The position numbers were made by a program, and so were the translations under genes. From Planomonospora sp. ID82291 (GTDB taxonomy: Bacteria > Actinomycetota > Actinomycetes > Streptosporangiales > Streptosporangiaceae), in contig NZ_JABTEX010000010.1 in NCBI RefSeq assembly GCF_015711645.1, positions 56,342 through 120,341 of the forward strand: a DNA stretch of 64,000 nucleotides, written 5' to 3'. Shown here one piece after another: positions 11,201-17,514 of the stretch. The notes below the pieces were generated by a model that saw only the letters and a list, made by a program, of their open reading frames with translations, ran no database searches and had not been told where the DNA came from. Numbering within the stretch: position 1 is the stretch's first letter; each line of letters begins with the position of its first letter.

Positions 11201-14200
11201 GTTGCTTGAGGCCGCCCTGGACGAGATCGAGGAACTGCGCGACAGCCTCAGCGACGAGCCCGGGTGGCGCAACAGCTACGGCCAGCGCGTCACCTCCCCG
11301 AACCGGACATGGCTGGCCGACCTTCCTCCCCTGCTGCGCGCTCGCGCTCGCGAGCAGGCGTACGACACGGCGTTCCCCGAGCCGTCGATGGCCGTACGAC
11401 GCGAGCGGATCCAGGCCCGGCGCGACGCCATCGGCTCGGACTCGGCTGCCTCCTCCCCTGCCGAGGAGACCGGGCCCGAGCGGGAGACGGAGCGGCCCAC
11501 GCAGACCGTGGAGCCCGAGGACCTGATCCCGGGCGACCGTATCCGCGTCGTCCGCACCGAGGGCGGCGTCCGCAGTGTCCGCCGCCGTGCGGGCGGCTCC
11601 TACCTCGCCCAGCGCGACGGCCGCGTCTGGGAGGGCACCCTTCCGGCCGACTACCAGCCCGGCGCGGCCATCCGCCTGGAGAACGTGGTCGAATACGCAG
11701 GCGACCAGCCCGGCCGGCACCTGCCCGAGCCCGGCCTGGTGCGAATCATCGAGCCCGTCGAACGGCTCGGTACGGCCGAGGCGGCCGCCTCGGCCGGTGA
11801 GGCCGACCGGCTGCGCACCGAACGCGAGCAGTCCCGCGACAGCCTCCGCGACGAGCTCGCCGAGCAGCGCCGCCTCATGCTCATCGAGGAGGGCGGCCCG
11901 GACCTGCTGGACGCCGTCACCCGGTTCGAGAACCTCGCCGACGCCGTCAACGCCGGCGGCGTCACGGTGGCCGAGGTGGAAGACGCGTGGCTGCGCGCCG
12001 ACGCGGCGCTGGCCGCGGCGAAGGAGACCGCGACGCACTGGACGCGGCAGGCGCAGCTCACCACGCTGCAGACGACGCTGGTGGTCAAGCTCGGTCACGC
12101 GGGCGGCCGCATGGGCGAGGCCCGCCGCCGGGCAGCCGAGTGGGAGCAGGCCAAGCAGGACGCGGCCCGCACCGCCGAGGACGGCCGCCCCGAGGAGGCG
12201 CCGGTCACCGACGTGGCCGCGGGGGACCGGGTGGACACCCCGTCCGGGGAAGAGACCGTCGTCGTTGAGGAGGTCACCCAGGCCGGTGACACGGTCTTCA
12301 CCGTCGAACGTGATGGTGACGACCGGCGGACCATCCGCGCCCGCAAGAGCGGCGACCAGGTCGTCAAGCGCAAGGGCGGCAGGAAGCCACCGGAGATCGG
12401 TCAGGTCACCGCCAGCGAGGTCGTGGTGGGCGAGTGGCTGGTCGATGACGACGGCGGCGCGGTCAAGGTCGTCGGCATCGACCGTGACGGCGACCGCATC
12501 ACGTTCGACGTGCTCGGCCCGGCCGGGCCCGCCCTGGTCGACGCCGACGCCGGCGAGACCGTCACCCGGGGGCGGGGCCTGCGGATGAAGAAGCCGCGCA
12601 CCCCGCGGCCGCCGCGCGAGCGTAAGCCCCGCTCCACCATCACCGCGCTGGAGGACGGCACCCCGGCCACGCGGGTGCGGCTGCGCTCCGACATCCGCAA
12701 GCGCGTCCTGGGCCTGAACATCGAATCGGACGAGATGGCGAGCGAGGAGGCACGGGAAGCGGCCGCCCGGCTGCGCGCCTCCCAGCCGGTGTCGGCCGCG
12801 CAGATGCGCGCCCTCGGCCTGCACCTGCGCAGCCTCGCCACCGACGACCGGCCCGCCGTACAGCGGCGGGCGCTGGAGCGCGCCGCCTCCTGGGTGGACG
12901 CCTCCTACGCCCGCCTGGCCGGGTACCCGGCGCCGCCGCACGAGACCCACCGGGACGCCCCGGAGAAGGCCTACCCGGAGAACCTCACCTCCGGGGACGT
13001 GATCGCCATCCCGGAGACGTCCGGCGGGCCGGTGCAGGCGGTGCGGGTCATCGACGCCAAGCCGGTCGCCCGGTTCCCGTTCATCAGCGTGACGGTCGAG
13101 CACGGCGACGGCCGCCGCGAACAGCGCATCCTCGCCGCCGGAATCGACGTCTACCTGATGCCGGACCTGCCGGACGACGTCGAGGTCTCCCCCGCCGGCT
13201 CCGCGGAATTCCCTCCGGAGGAGCACATCCACCCCGACCGGTTGGAGGTGGGCGACGCCATCCGCTACCCGATCGCCGGAGGCGAGTACCCGATCGGGCA
13301 GGTGCGGGCGATCCGCAAGACCTCGCCCATGTTCGCCGAGGTGGACGAGTGGCAGGTCGACCTCGCCGTGCTCGATGACGATGACCAGCCGGTCGTCCGC
13401 GAGACGGTCACGCTGACCTCCAGCGGCGGCCCGTCCGTGGTGCGGACGTGGCGCGGGCAGCTGTCCCAGCCGCAGCCGTGGGACGCGGTGCTCGACAACA
13501 GCAGCGGCGACGGCATCGTGACCCGCGACCAGCTCGTGGTCGGGGACCGGGTCAGCATCCGCAACGCCGCCGGGGAGGACCTGGCCGGGACCATCACTGG
13601 ATTCATGCCGGTCCTGGACGACGACGGCCGCCAGGTCGGCCTCACGGCGATCCTGCGCGGCTACGACGGTGAAATCGAGTGGGCTCCGCTCCTGGATGAC
13701 GACGGCACGGAGATCCTGCGCCTGGCCAAGGGCGGCAGCGACGCCGAGCAGCGCATCCACGCCGAGATGCAGCGGCAGCAGCAGCGCGACCGGCAGCGGG
13801 CCATCACCCGGGCGCTCGCGGAGGCGGAGACCAGCCTGTACCGGGAGGTGGCCGCCCGCCTCCTCGGCGTGCTGGACACTCAGCCGGTCGCGCCCGCCCG
13901 CGACCGGGACGGCGACGAGGTGTACCGCAAGGCGCTGGACTACCTGGAGGAGGCGTGGCAGCGGCAGCCGGACGACCTGGTCGAGCGGATCGCCGAGGCG
14001 CTCAACGCCCCCGACGACGAGCAGGCCGCCGAGCTGGCCCGGCGGCTGCGGCCGGTGGTCGCGGAGATTCGCGACCGGGCCGGGTCGAACATGGTCGCCG
14101 CGATCGGTGAGATCGACCCTCTGCCGGGCGAGACGTGGGACCGGGCCCTGCGCCGGGTGATGCGGCAGTACCGCGACACGCCGCCGTCTGCGTCGCTTCA

Positions 14201-16307
14201 GCGGGCGGGCGAGGCCTTGGCCAAGGTGGACCTCGGCGCCGTCGACGCCCCGGCGCCGGAGCTGCCCGCCGCGAGCGAGGAGGACCTGCCCGCGCGCATG
14301 GCCGCCTACCGGGCCGCGCTGCCCGAGGACCTGTCCAACCTGGGCCGCAAGCAGGTCCGCCGGTCGGTGTTCCGCCCGATCAGCCTGGCCGACCTGGAGA
14401 ACGGGCAGGTCCCGGACACCGACACGATCACCACGTGGGCCGACGACATCGCGGCGGACGGCGGGCCCGGCGAGCACGCGATGCGGCACCTGGCCGTGCT
14501 GCGCGCCGCCGGCGCCGACCTGGACGCGCTCTACCAGGCCCGGTACGCGGCCGCCGACCCCGGCGGGATCGTGCGGGCCTACGCCGAGGTGGAGGACCGG
14601 GCACGGGAGGCGCTGGGGGAGGCGTACGCCGCCGACCGCAACCTGCTCGCGGCGAAGAAGAAGACCCGCACGCAGGTCGCCAAGCAGTTCGGCTACACCT
14701 CGATGCGGGCGCTCATCGCCGACGCCTCCCCGGAGGTGAAGCGCAAGGCGCAGAAGGCATGGGAGGCGGCGTACGCGCCAGAACTGAAGGCGCGTGACGA
14801 AGCGGTCGACGCCTACCGGGCCGCCTCGGATGCGGTCCTGGCGAACCTGCGGGCCCGCCGCGAGGCCCGCCGCACCGCGGCGATGGAAACCCTGGCGCAG
14901 GTGCGCGACCTGGGCGGGGAAGGGCTCATCTACCGCAGCATGAACACGAGCTTCCCGGCGTCGGAAGACAACCGGCTGGTGAAGGCGATGCGGATCGCTG
15001 AGGCGTCGTACCCGTCCGACTGGCTGGCGCTGGCCCGCGACGCCGGGCCGGTGCGCGTGGATCCGGGCCGCGGCTACTACAAGATGGCCAACCGGCTGTC
15101 CGACCCGGAGATCACCCTGCCGTGGGAGGCGACGCCGAACGATGTGCCGCGCGACGGCAAGTTCGTGCAGGAGGAAGCGACCGGATCGCAGATGGTCGGC
15201 GGCAACAACGCCTCCCGGGCGTCGGTGCATGAGCTGGGCCATCACATGGAGAAGGTCGTGCCGGGCCTGCTCGCCGCGCAGCAGGCATTCCTGTGGGATC
15301 GCACCTCGACCGGGCCGGTGGGCGAGCGGGAACGCACTCGGATGATCGAGACGATGAACGGCCACGACATCGTGGAGGCCCACGACGGCGGGTTCGACAT
15401 CGCCTATTCCGGCCGGGAGTACGTCAGCGGCCACTTCGAGCTGCTCACGGTCGGCATGGAATCGCTGATGGCCGGCTCCCCGCACTTGGACGAGGACGCT
15501 GACTACCGGGCGTTCACGTTCGGTGCGCTGGCGCTGCTCGGCACCGACCAGGACGGGCCGCGCCGCTCCCCGCTGACCGGCGTCAACCTGTCGGAGCTGT
15601 CGGAGGAGGAACTGCGGGCGCTCCTGGCCAAGGTGTGGGGGCACCCGGATGAGGTCGCTCAGGTGGTGGCCGCGCTGGAACGGCTCCAGCCCGCCGAGGA
15701 CCCGCTGGCGGGCCAGAACCTCGAGACGATGGGGCTGGGGGAGCTGATGGGGCTTCTGGGCCGCGTTGAGGACGACTACAGCGTCGCCCGCATCACCGCC
15801 GCGCTGGAGGCGTGGGAGGCCCGCGAGCGGGAGATTGAGGCGGAGGAACGCGACCGGGAGGCCAAGAGCGCCCGCGTCCACGAGCTCATCACCACCGGCA
15901 TGACGGAGATGGAAGCGTGGGCCGAGGTGTACGGGCTGTCGTACGAGGAGCTGGAGCGCCAACAGCGGTCCTACGAGGCGTCCGGCGACCGGCTGCCGGG
16001 CGAGTCGCTGGAGCAGCTGGCCCGCCGCCACTACGACCTGTGGCTCCACCAGCAGTACCTTCAGGCCGAGCTGGACACGCGCGGCTACATGCTGTCGAGG
16101 GAGGGGGAGGCGGCCGGGATCGACCCCAAGAGCCTGTTCTCCGGCCGCCGGGACCGGGCCCGCAAGTACGCCTCGGAGGAGCTGCGCCGGTGGTTCGACG
16201 CGAACGGGTGGATGAACTTCACCGAGTTCAAGGCGCAGATGCTGGGGCGGGAACGCGATAAGCGGGCAGCGGCGGCCGGCCGCGGCGCCCGGGACTTCAA
16301 CCGATGA
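2256..16307 (+). CDS. Giant polyvalent protein: N6-adenine methylase, SF2 helicase, GDRV-barrel modules and zincin protease
   Basis: An uninterrupted frame of 4683 residues from a TTG (GGGGG five bases upstream; promoter at 2189). The frame is open from before 2058 but the promoter argues against earlier starts. Order: HPRDRKGRF motif and SH3-like segment (near 25-90); two TPR-like helical repeats (near 610-820); SAM-binding motif LEPGSGVGTF (near 1244) and NVPF methylase motif (near 1306); Walker A GAGKT (near 1950), DEAH box (near 2110) and helicase motif QREGRVERQG (near 2487), interrupted by a KKKPG repeat; at least five GDRV-type beta-barrel modules; HELGHH zinc-protease motif (near 4325). 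Methylase-helicase proteins of this kind (P1 DarB is the known analogue) are packaged and injected to block host restriction. It lies between portal and protease genes, consistent with a virion protein. Codon bias shifts frame at 5138-5541, so it may be two genes joined; see findings. Confidence 0.75.
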   Translation: MFGFDGWDVKARRGLGASKFDADLHPRDRKGRFIETGAEVTVWGGGRGTVVKNVGGGRIEVRMADGSVQRIHRNYLTVQARPDGSKPTGKTSAAPKAMKVEQASADATDFAPATPDGRVPVKNLTRGQAVIVYGRVSDPTGEGGDSPDVQQRVGIVRGVRPGEGGGWVVRLAEADELAKPLDIEIDDRDALARVMPDERVAELVQAIRDGKREAAELAQALVSDTLAEDDREADWQGLAPGAGWDAWASALNEQFGTNATGAELQSVYERATADQRIRNAATANVDVDNFGQVFGDALQNHVADAMDDLGQNFIQAFFGRDRRFRDTFTRAARDRAYREIRGEGPAGLTGREQSAQAPAAPSTVVPGDLERGDRVTFDVPVTAANAERFATSGAKNPPRPGSTVTVRGVVDGVETDMFGDAKVHLRREGAQWQSSGGGGRLDGDGLEWALDESHAVHKTGKAQAQQQPRRGAAPVQAAPQGGLFSDVGREAAGTEDMFTAHERDAEQAESKDELAPAPGVFTSEVEQRIAAAAATYRAGLAGDEEMPMIRGFADLRDLLMDERGEFGSPQRAESDRLVEAATGLRDEWDRTHAEQIREQRRRREAAVKAVDEARKIARDGDLDGALAMIDAAEKDAPSAYQWGRVRDDVRAEWREGEADRTPLPTTDDGTPPSPEGMTPGRRARLVASIEENAAGYAWSGDPGRYIAEGAGEQGRPRDGEKAWIDSYIAAHPEVLKFSDRERERRRKQREAREEQQQREARKLASRSHGHFQAGEYEQALALIDQAEDLSPNAQRWEAIREEIREAMAAQDETAADGIAGEPDGAEADDRPVQTMSNGQPIPPDLELPDPRTLDLSKLSEAEKDELGRRARNREVTDRTAQQILAMLGDDGLARSRAAEAAAMTAEELDENIRRVENERARTRAHLERQPRRRDLRRMVADITRRLQVLQSEKDRRERDETPQVDTNRDDRVTVSSTIGAPKTGPAPTDNRPAEGDDSERVQPDRAQALGDVPADRSRRAGRPGRALRGAGEPGGGPDRGPGGGDGRDGSGRGELQGEAGQAGERADTRPGDRDGRRGVPARRAGSRGRRAAAEVADPGAFRPVSQEDLAPSGEKAKARANIAAVRLLRQLQAEDRPATEEEKRVLARWSGWGSLPIVFESRPVERAKDFRNDDGSLNREKYERAVKRWESFAPERAELRAMLNEKEWREASRNTLNAHYTDASLVAGVWDAVQQLGFNGGNVLEPGSGVGTFIGMAPEGAHMTGIELDSTTAAISQHLYPNATVRNESFADTRAPDNTFDLTIGNVPFGDYWLVDNKHNPGEKHSIHNHFILKSLALTRPGGLVAVVTSRYTMDSENSDARREMAAMGDLVGAVRLPSGAHRKAAGTDVVTDLLIFRKREEDEEPGDTSWIDAPKTDVNGHRHPVNTYFQQHPENILGVQTTGRGQFSDHDLVVKGDRDAAPALREALARIVADAHESGRTFEQRAQVAAPLRLAARDERHDGALALAEDGTFTQVRDGQALPVAVHPSQVEQLTGLLGLRDVARELLAEESRSETDTPRLAELRAELNRRYDAYTARFGSPSKKANRRFTPEEARQKAAAEGRKTGEKDMTPTAVGWLKSDPAGAIVFNGLDDYDPETDTARKADMLAKRVIGAKKPLASTDDPGEALAVVLDRFGELRLDEIARLLKVDEETARERLGDRVFDAPSFVVKNGLLLETGEPPKLVPAAEYLSGNVRHKLEAARRAAEDDPRFHLNVAALERVLPRDLTPGEIDAKLGAAWISAGVVQEFLREILADSSVQVRHAGGSLWEVVGDKQGYEARHVYGTNRNSWTALDIAEALLKQTTIKVRKSIGDGVTVPDPEGTIEVQEKAQELAERFSEWVWEDPDRAERLARIYNDQFNSIVLRSYDGATPALPGLAAEWEPRDHQNAAVARIINEPATLLAHEVGAGKTAEMVMGAMELRRTGMANKPAIVVPNHMLEQFTREFMELYPNANILAAGSADLTGEKRREFVAKAATNDLDAVILTQKAFEKIDMHPDKQAEYRDSELEKLRASIAKAKEFGEDSRLLKRLERQLVMAEEKLKSKLDSKKDEGAVYFEHTGIDYLFVDEAHMYKNLRTPSRIEGASIDGSGRASDLHMKLHHLRDTSQSGRVVTFATGTDIANSVTEAYVMMRYLRPDLLEEAGIDDFDTWAATFGDVVVDVELNPDGNGFRSKARFAKFRNVPELLRIYRVFADVKTADDLGLPTPPVRKDANGNRGETVVIPASPEQLDYIKELGERADKVRRGVVEPDEDNMLKISGDGKRAALDMRLIDPTIDQVGGKIDIAAGKIAEIYANSKDWQYPVHKDSDELHPTPGALQIVFMDQGTPKKKPGKKKPGKKKPGADAGQEALDAPVGDGDTSTWAAYDELKAQLVARGVPAEKIRYIHEASTDAQKAKLFEDARTGKIAVLIGSTEKMGTGTNVQARAVALHHMDCPWRPADLAQREGRVERQGNFNLKLHDKDVRIIRYVTEGTFDGYSWQTVERKQKFIAQMKKGSLDMREIEDIGDAALSFAEVKALATGNPYLLDHAKAKTEWQRLDRLERAHQRTQGTLTQQITQAEQSIKDLTSDIAEWREAITQRTETRGDDFAMKLGDLETDKRTDVYEPLLAAVRGVRDGVTAEGQKVQIGELGGHPVYAWKDRRYAGDRLYRVVEVGFDFAGGTSSYRGDQLTDGAGNGILRALENRLSGLEPSIAAAEERIATLSEQIDKRKADIGRPFSKAEQLAYFRDRLHLLNEILKTQSNMDEIKNPESDAYKEAETELTVLKARLDTLRPPTAPAADETPETSPEEVTFDDLTPTVRTDDDGFATVDVPEASEETGESRTGGEAPAQPVEETTAGDGESGEVAREDQPADAPEPAPVPEPDPLPEPEDGFPTPPATRAADMDAAGWERELRERYKAGPAADAVRDLMAVLDAPFPTFGDDEDDAFEDHMARVRGLLEAALDEIEELRDSLSDEPGWRNSYGQRVTSPNRTWLADLPPLLRARAREQAYDTAFPEPSMAVRRERIQARRDAIGSDSAASSPAEETGPERETERPTQTVEPEDLIPGDRIRVVRTEGGVRSVRRRAGGSYLAQRDGRVWEGTLPADYQPGAAIRLENVVEYAGDQPGRHLPEPGLVRIIEPVERLGTAEAAASAGEADRLRTEREQSRDSLRDELAEQRRLMLIEEGGPDLLDAVTRFENLADAVNAGGVTVAEVEDAWLRADAALAAAKETATHWTRQAQLTTLQTTLVVKLGHAGGRMGEARRRAAEWEQAKQDAARTAEDGRPEEAPVTDVAAGDRVDTPSGEETVVVEEVTQAGDTVFTVERDGDDRRTIRARKSGDQVVKRKGGRKPPEIGQVTASEVVVGEWLVDDDGGAVKVVGIDRDGDRITFDVLGPAGPALVDADAGETVTRGRGLRMKKPRTPRPPRERKPRSTITALEDGTPATRVRLRSDIRKRVLGLNIESDEMASEEAREAAARLRASQPVSAAQMRALGLHLRSLATDDRPAVQRRALERAASWVDASYARLAGYPAPPHETHRDAPEKAYPENLTSGDVIAIPETSGGPVQAVRVIDAKPVARFPFISVTVEHGDGRREQRILAAGIDVYLMPDLPDDVEVSPAGSAEFPPEEHIHPDRLEVGDAIRYPIAGGEYPIGQVRAIRKTSPMFAEVDEWQVDLAVLDDDDQPVVRETVTLTSSGGPSVVRTWRGQLSQPQPWDAVLDNSSGDGIVTRDQLVVGDRVSIRNAAGEDLAGTITGFMPVLDDDGRQVGLTAILRGYDGEIEWAPLLDDDGTEILRLAKGGSDAEQRIHAEMQRQQQRDRQRAITRALAEAETSLYREVAARLLGVLDTQPVAPARDRDGDEVYRKALDYLEEAWQRQPDDLVERIAEALNAPDDEQAAELARRLRPVVAEIRDRAGSNMVAAIGEIDPLPGETWDRALRRVMRQYRDTPPSASLQRAGEALAKVDLGAVDAPAPELPAASEEDLPARMAAYRAALPEDLSNLGRKQVRRSVFRPISLADLENGQVPDTDTITTWADDIAADGGPGEHAMRHLAVLRAAGADLDALYQARYAAADPGGIVRAYAEVEDRAREALGEAYAADRNLLAAKKKTRTQVAKQFGYTSMRALIADASPEVKRKAQKAWEAAYAPELKARDEAVDAYRAASDAVLANLRARREARRTAAMETLAQVRDLGGEGLIYRSMNTSFPASEDNRLVKAMRIAEASYPSDWLALARDAGPVRVDPGRGYYKMANRLSDPEITLPWEATPNDVPRDGKFVQEEATGSQMVGGNNASRASVHELGHHMEKVVPGLLAAQQAFLWDRTSTGPVGERERTRMIETMNGHDIVEAHDGGFDIAYSGREYVSGHFELLTVGMESLMAGSPHLDEDADYRAFTFGALALLGTDQDGPRRSPLTGVNLSELSEEELRALLAKVWGHPDEVAQVVAALERLQPAEDPLAGQNLETMGLGELMGLLGRVEDDYSVARITAALEAWEAREREIEAEERDREAKSARVHELITTGMTEMEAWAEVYGLSYEELERQQRSYEASGDRLPGESLEQLARRHYDLWLHQQYLQAELDTRGYMLSREGEAAGIDPKSLFSGRRDRARKYASEELRRWFDANGWMNFTEFKAQMLGRERDKRAAAAGRGARDFNR
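5146..5176 (+). promoter_or_regulatory. Possible internal promoter inside the giant frame
   Basis: TTGACA at 5146-5151 and TACGGT at 5171-5176, with a long 19-base spacer, inside a short AT-richer stretch (about 5138-5190) where the giant frame loses its GC-ending codons. It precedes the small gene at 5248. Weak because of the spacing. Confidence 0.3.
5248..5541 (+). CDS. Small helical protein embedded in the giant frame
   Basis: A 97-residue protein in the +1 frame relative to the giant gene, GTG start with GAGGGAG six bases upstream. Nearly every third codon position is G or C in this frame, while the giant frame has no such bias here, so this is the frame with a coding signature. The sequence (MNEYSQIARRHWETYLP, later GRLANARTRAREIVMAEEV) resembles small proteins I recall encoded just upstream of methylase-helicase genes in actinomycete plasmids and phages; function unknown. 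No start codon for the downstream methylase is visible after its stop, so the relation between this gene and the giant frame is unusual. Confidence 0.65.
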   Translation: MNEYSQIARRHWETYLPTALAELDDPDEHFAALGNRVEDRIEDLAEEMAGTAPAGESFKEKLGRLANARTRAREIVMAEEVFLPAEPGREDAELPPR

Positions 16308-16513
16308 GCGGAGCAGGGATGGGTGAGATGGTGTCGCGGGTGGCGCTCGGCGCGGCCCGCGTCGCGGGCCAGGTGAGCGCGCGGGCAGGAAAGCCGATCA
16401 CGGTCTGCCCGTACCCGGCCGGGCCGCGGCGGTTCGCGTTCGTGGACGGCTATCTGCAGGAGCGGCCCCCCGTGGTGGGGACGGTCGTCTACGACCAGGG
16501 CGAGGAGGCATGA
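16304..16513 (+). CDS. Small hypothetical protein in the head operon
   Basis: A 69-residue protein whose ATG overlaps the stop of the giant gene (ATGA), so translation is probably coupled. An internal ATG at residue 6 is an alternative start. The N-terminal part is Ala/Arg/Val-rich and could form an amphipathic helix; the rest carries a Cys-Pro-Tyr-Pro segment. No family recognised. The next gene starts within its stop codon, also ATGA. Confidence 0.55.
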   Translation: MSGAGMGEMVSRVALGAARVAGQVSARAGKPITVCPYPAGPRRFAFVDGYLQERPPVVGTVVYDQGEEA

Positions 16514-16773
16514 CGGTGCAGACGGTGCACGGCTACATCGACGGGGTGGCGTACGCGGTCACGGTGGGCGAGGCCCGCCCGGAGGCGGCGGACACGGTCG
16601 GCGTGGTGTCCGGATCGCCGCGGGCGGTGTCGCTGCTGCGGATCCGCAACGGCGACCCGATCGGATTGCCGCATGGCCGCTATGCGCGGCTCGACGTCAA
16701 CGTGCCCGGGTCGGTGGTGGAGGCGCTCACCGCGTGGACCGAGGTCGTGCCTCCGCCCGGCGAGGACGGCTGA
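16510..16773 (+). CDS. Small hypothetical protein in the head operon
   Basis: An 87-residue protein, ATG overlapping the previous stop by four bases; the GAGGAGG just upstream is a strong ribosome binding site. It looks like a compact beta-rich protein (alternating hydrophobic residues, several Gly/Pro turns) without membrane segments or known motifs. It is the last gene before the leaderless promoter at 16777. Possibly a minor head component by position, but I do not recognise a family. Confidence 0.55.
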   Translation: MTVQTVHGYIDGVAYAVTVGEARPEAADTVGVVSGSPRAVSLLRIRNGDPIGLPHGRYARLDVNVPGSVVEALTAWTEVVPPPGEDG

Positions 16774-16776
16774 GAT

Positions 16777-16803
16777 GACGTAAACCCATCGAGGGGGCAT
16801 CCT
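16777..16803 (+). promoter_or_regulatory. Late-type promoter (leaderless type)
   Basis: GACGTAAA at 16777-16784, 13 bases, CATCCT at 16798-16803, then exactly eight bases to the ATG at 16812. The predicted transcript starts at or next to the start codon. Confidence 0.65.
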
Positions 16804-16811
16804 CCCGGTCC

Positions 16812-17432
16812 ATGAACTCGGGGGTCTGGTGGCGGGTCGGTTTCCTGATCGGCGTCACGCTCGGCGCGGTGCTCCTGCTCCTGCTGGTGCTGTGGGTCCG
16901 GCCGATCGTGATCGTCATCCCGGCCGGGCCACCGGCCACCCCCGCGACCGACCAGGGGGAACGCATGACTCTGTACGCCGCCAACGGCACCCAGCTCACC
17001 AAGACGGCCGCGGCCGCGAAGGTCACCGCCGTACCGGTCACCGACCCGATCGTCCGGGTCGGGGAGAACCTGTACGAGGGGGAGCGGCTGGACGGCACGA
17101 CCTTCCCCGAGGGCAAGCGCAAGCTGCGCTTCCCCTCCGGTGCGCTGATCCGGCAGTCGCAGCTGGACGCCTGCTTTCCTGACGCCACCGTGACCGACGT
17201 CGCCCCGGCGACCGGCGCGGCCGCGGGCAACACCCTGGTGACCGTGCGCGGCACGAACTTCACGCCCGGCAGCACGGTGACGTTCGGCGGGACGGCCGCC
17301 ACCAGCGTGACCGTGATCAACGAGACCACGCTCACCTGCCGGACCCCGGCCCGTGCGGCGGGCGCGACCGCCGTGGCGGTGACCACCGACGCCGGAGCCG
17401 CGACCAAGGCGAACGCCTTCACCTACGCCTGA
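16812..17432 (+). CDS. Membrane-anchored or decoration protein with IPT/TIG domain
   Basis: A 206-residue protein. Residues ~7-35 form one strong membrane segment, followed by a Pro/Ala linker. The C-terminal ~75 residues are an IPT/TIG immunoglobulin-like domain (V-x-P-x-x-G, LVTVRGTNF, VTFGG, ITLTC-like strands). IPT domains occur on phage head decoration and tail proteins. A second start at 16965 (MTLYAANG) has its own GGGGGA site seven bases upstream and would give a 155-residue soluble form without the membrane segment. The first ATG is eight bases from a promoter -10, so the long form would be made from a leaderless mRNA and the short form from an internal site. Decoration role is inferred from position just before the protease and capsid genes. 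Confidence 0.6.
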   Translation: MNSGVWWRVGFLIGVTLGAVLLLLLVLWVRPIVIVIPAGPPATPATDQGERMTLYAANGTQLTKTAAAAKVTAVPVTDPIVRVGENLYEGERLDGTTFPEGKRKLRFPSGALIRQSQLDACFPDATVTDVAPATGAAAGNTLVTVRGTNFTPGSTVTFGGTAATSVTVINETTLTCRTPARAAGATAVAVTTDAGAATKANAFTYA

Positions 17433-17453
17433 CCCGGGCGCCGGGCGCCGGGC

Positions 17454-17480
17454 GACGTTAACGCCCGAACCCGGCATCCT
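17454..17480 (+). promoter_or_regulatory. Late-type promoter, GACGTTAA box
   Basis: GACGTTAA at 17454-17461, 13 bases, CATCCT at 17475-17480. It drives the protease gene at 17515, which has a GGGAGGGGG ribosome site in a short leader. Confidence 0.65.
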
Positions 17481-17514
17481 CCCCTCCCGACGTACGGCCG
17501 GGAGGGGGCCCAGG

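Noticed and set aside
8652..16049. Very long minus-strand open frame (about 2465 codons) opposite the giant gene
   Set aside because: It mirrors the giant gene in the frame favoured by GC-ending codons; translation is low-complexity Leu/Gly/Val/Arg with no domains, while the plus strand has methylase, helicase and protease motifs.
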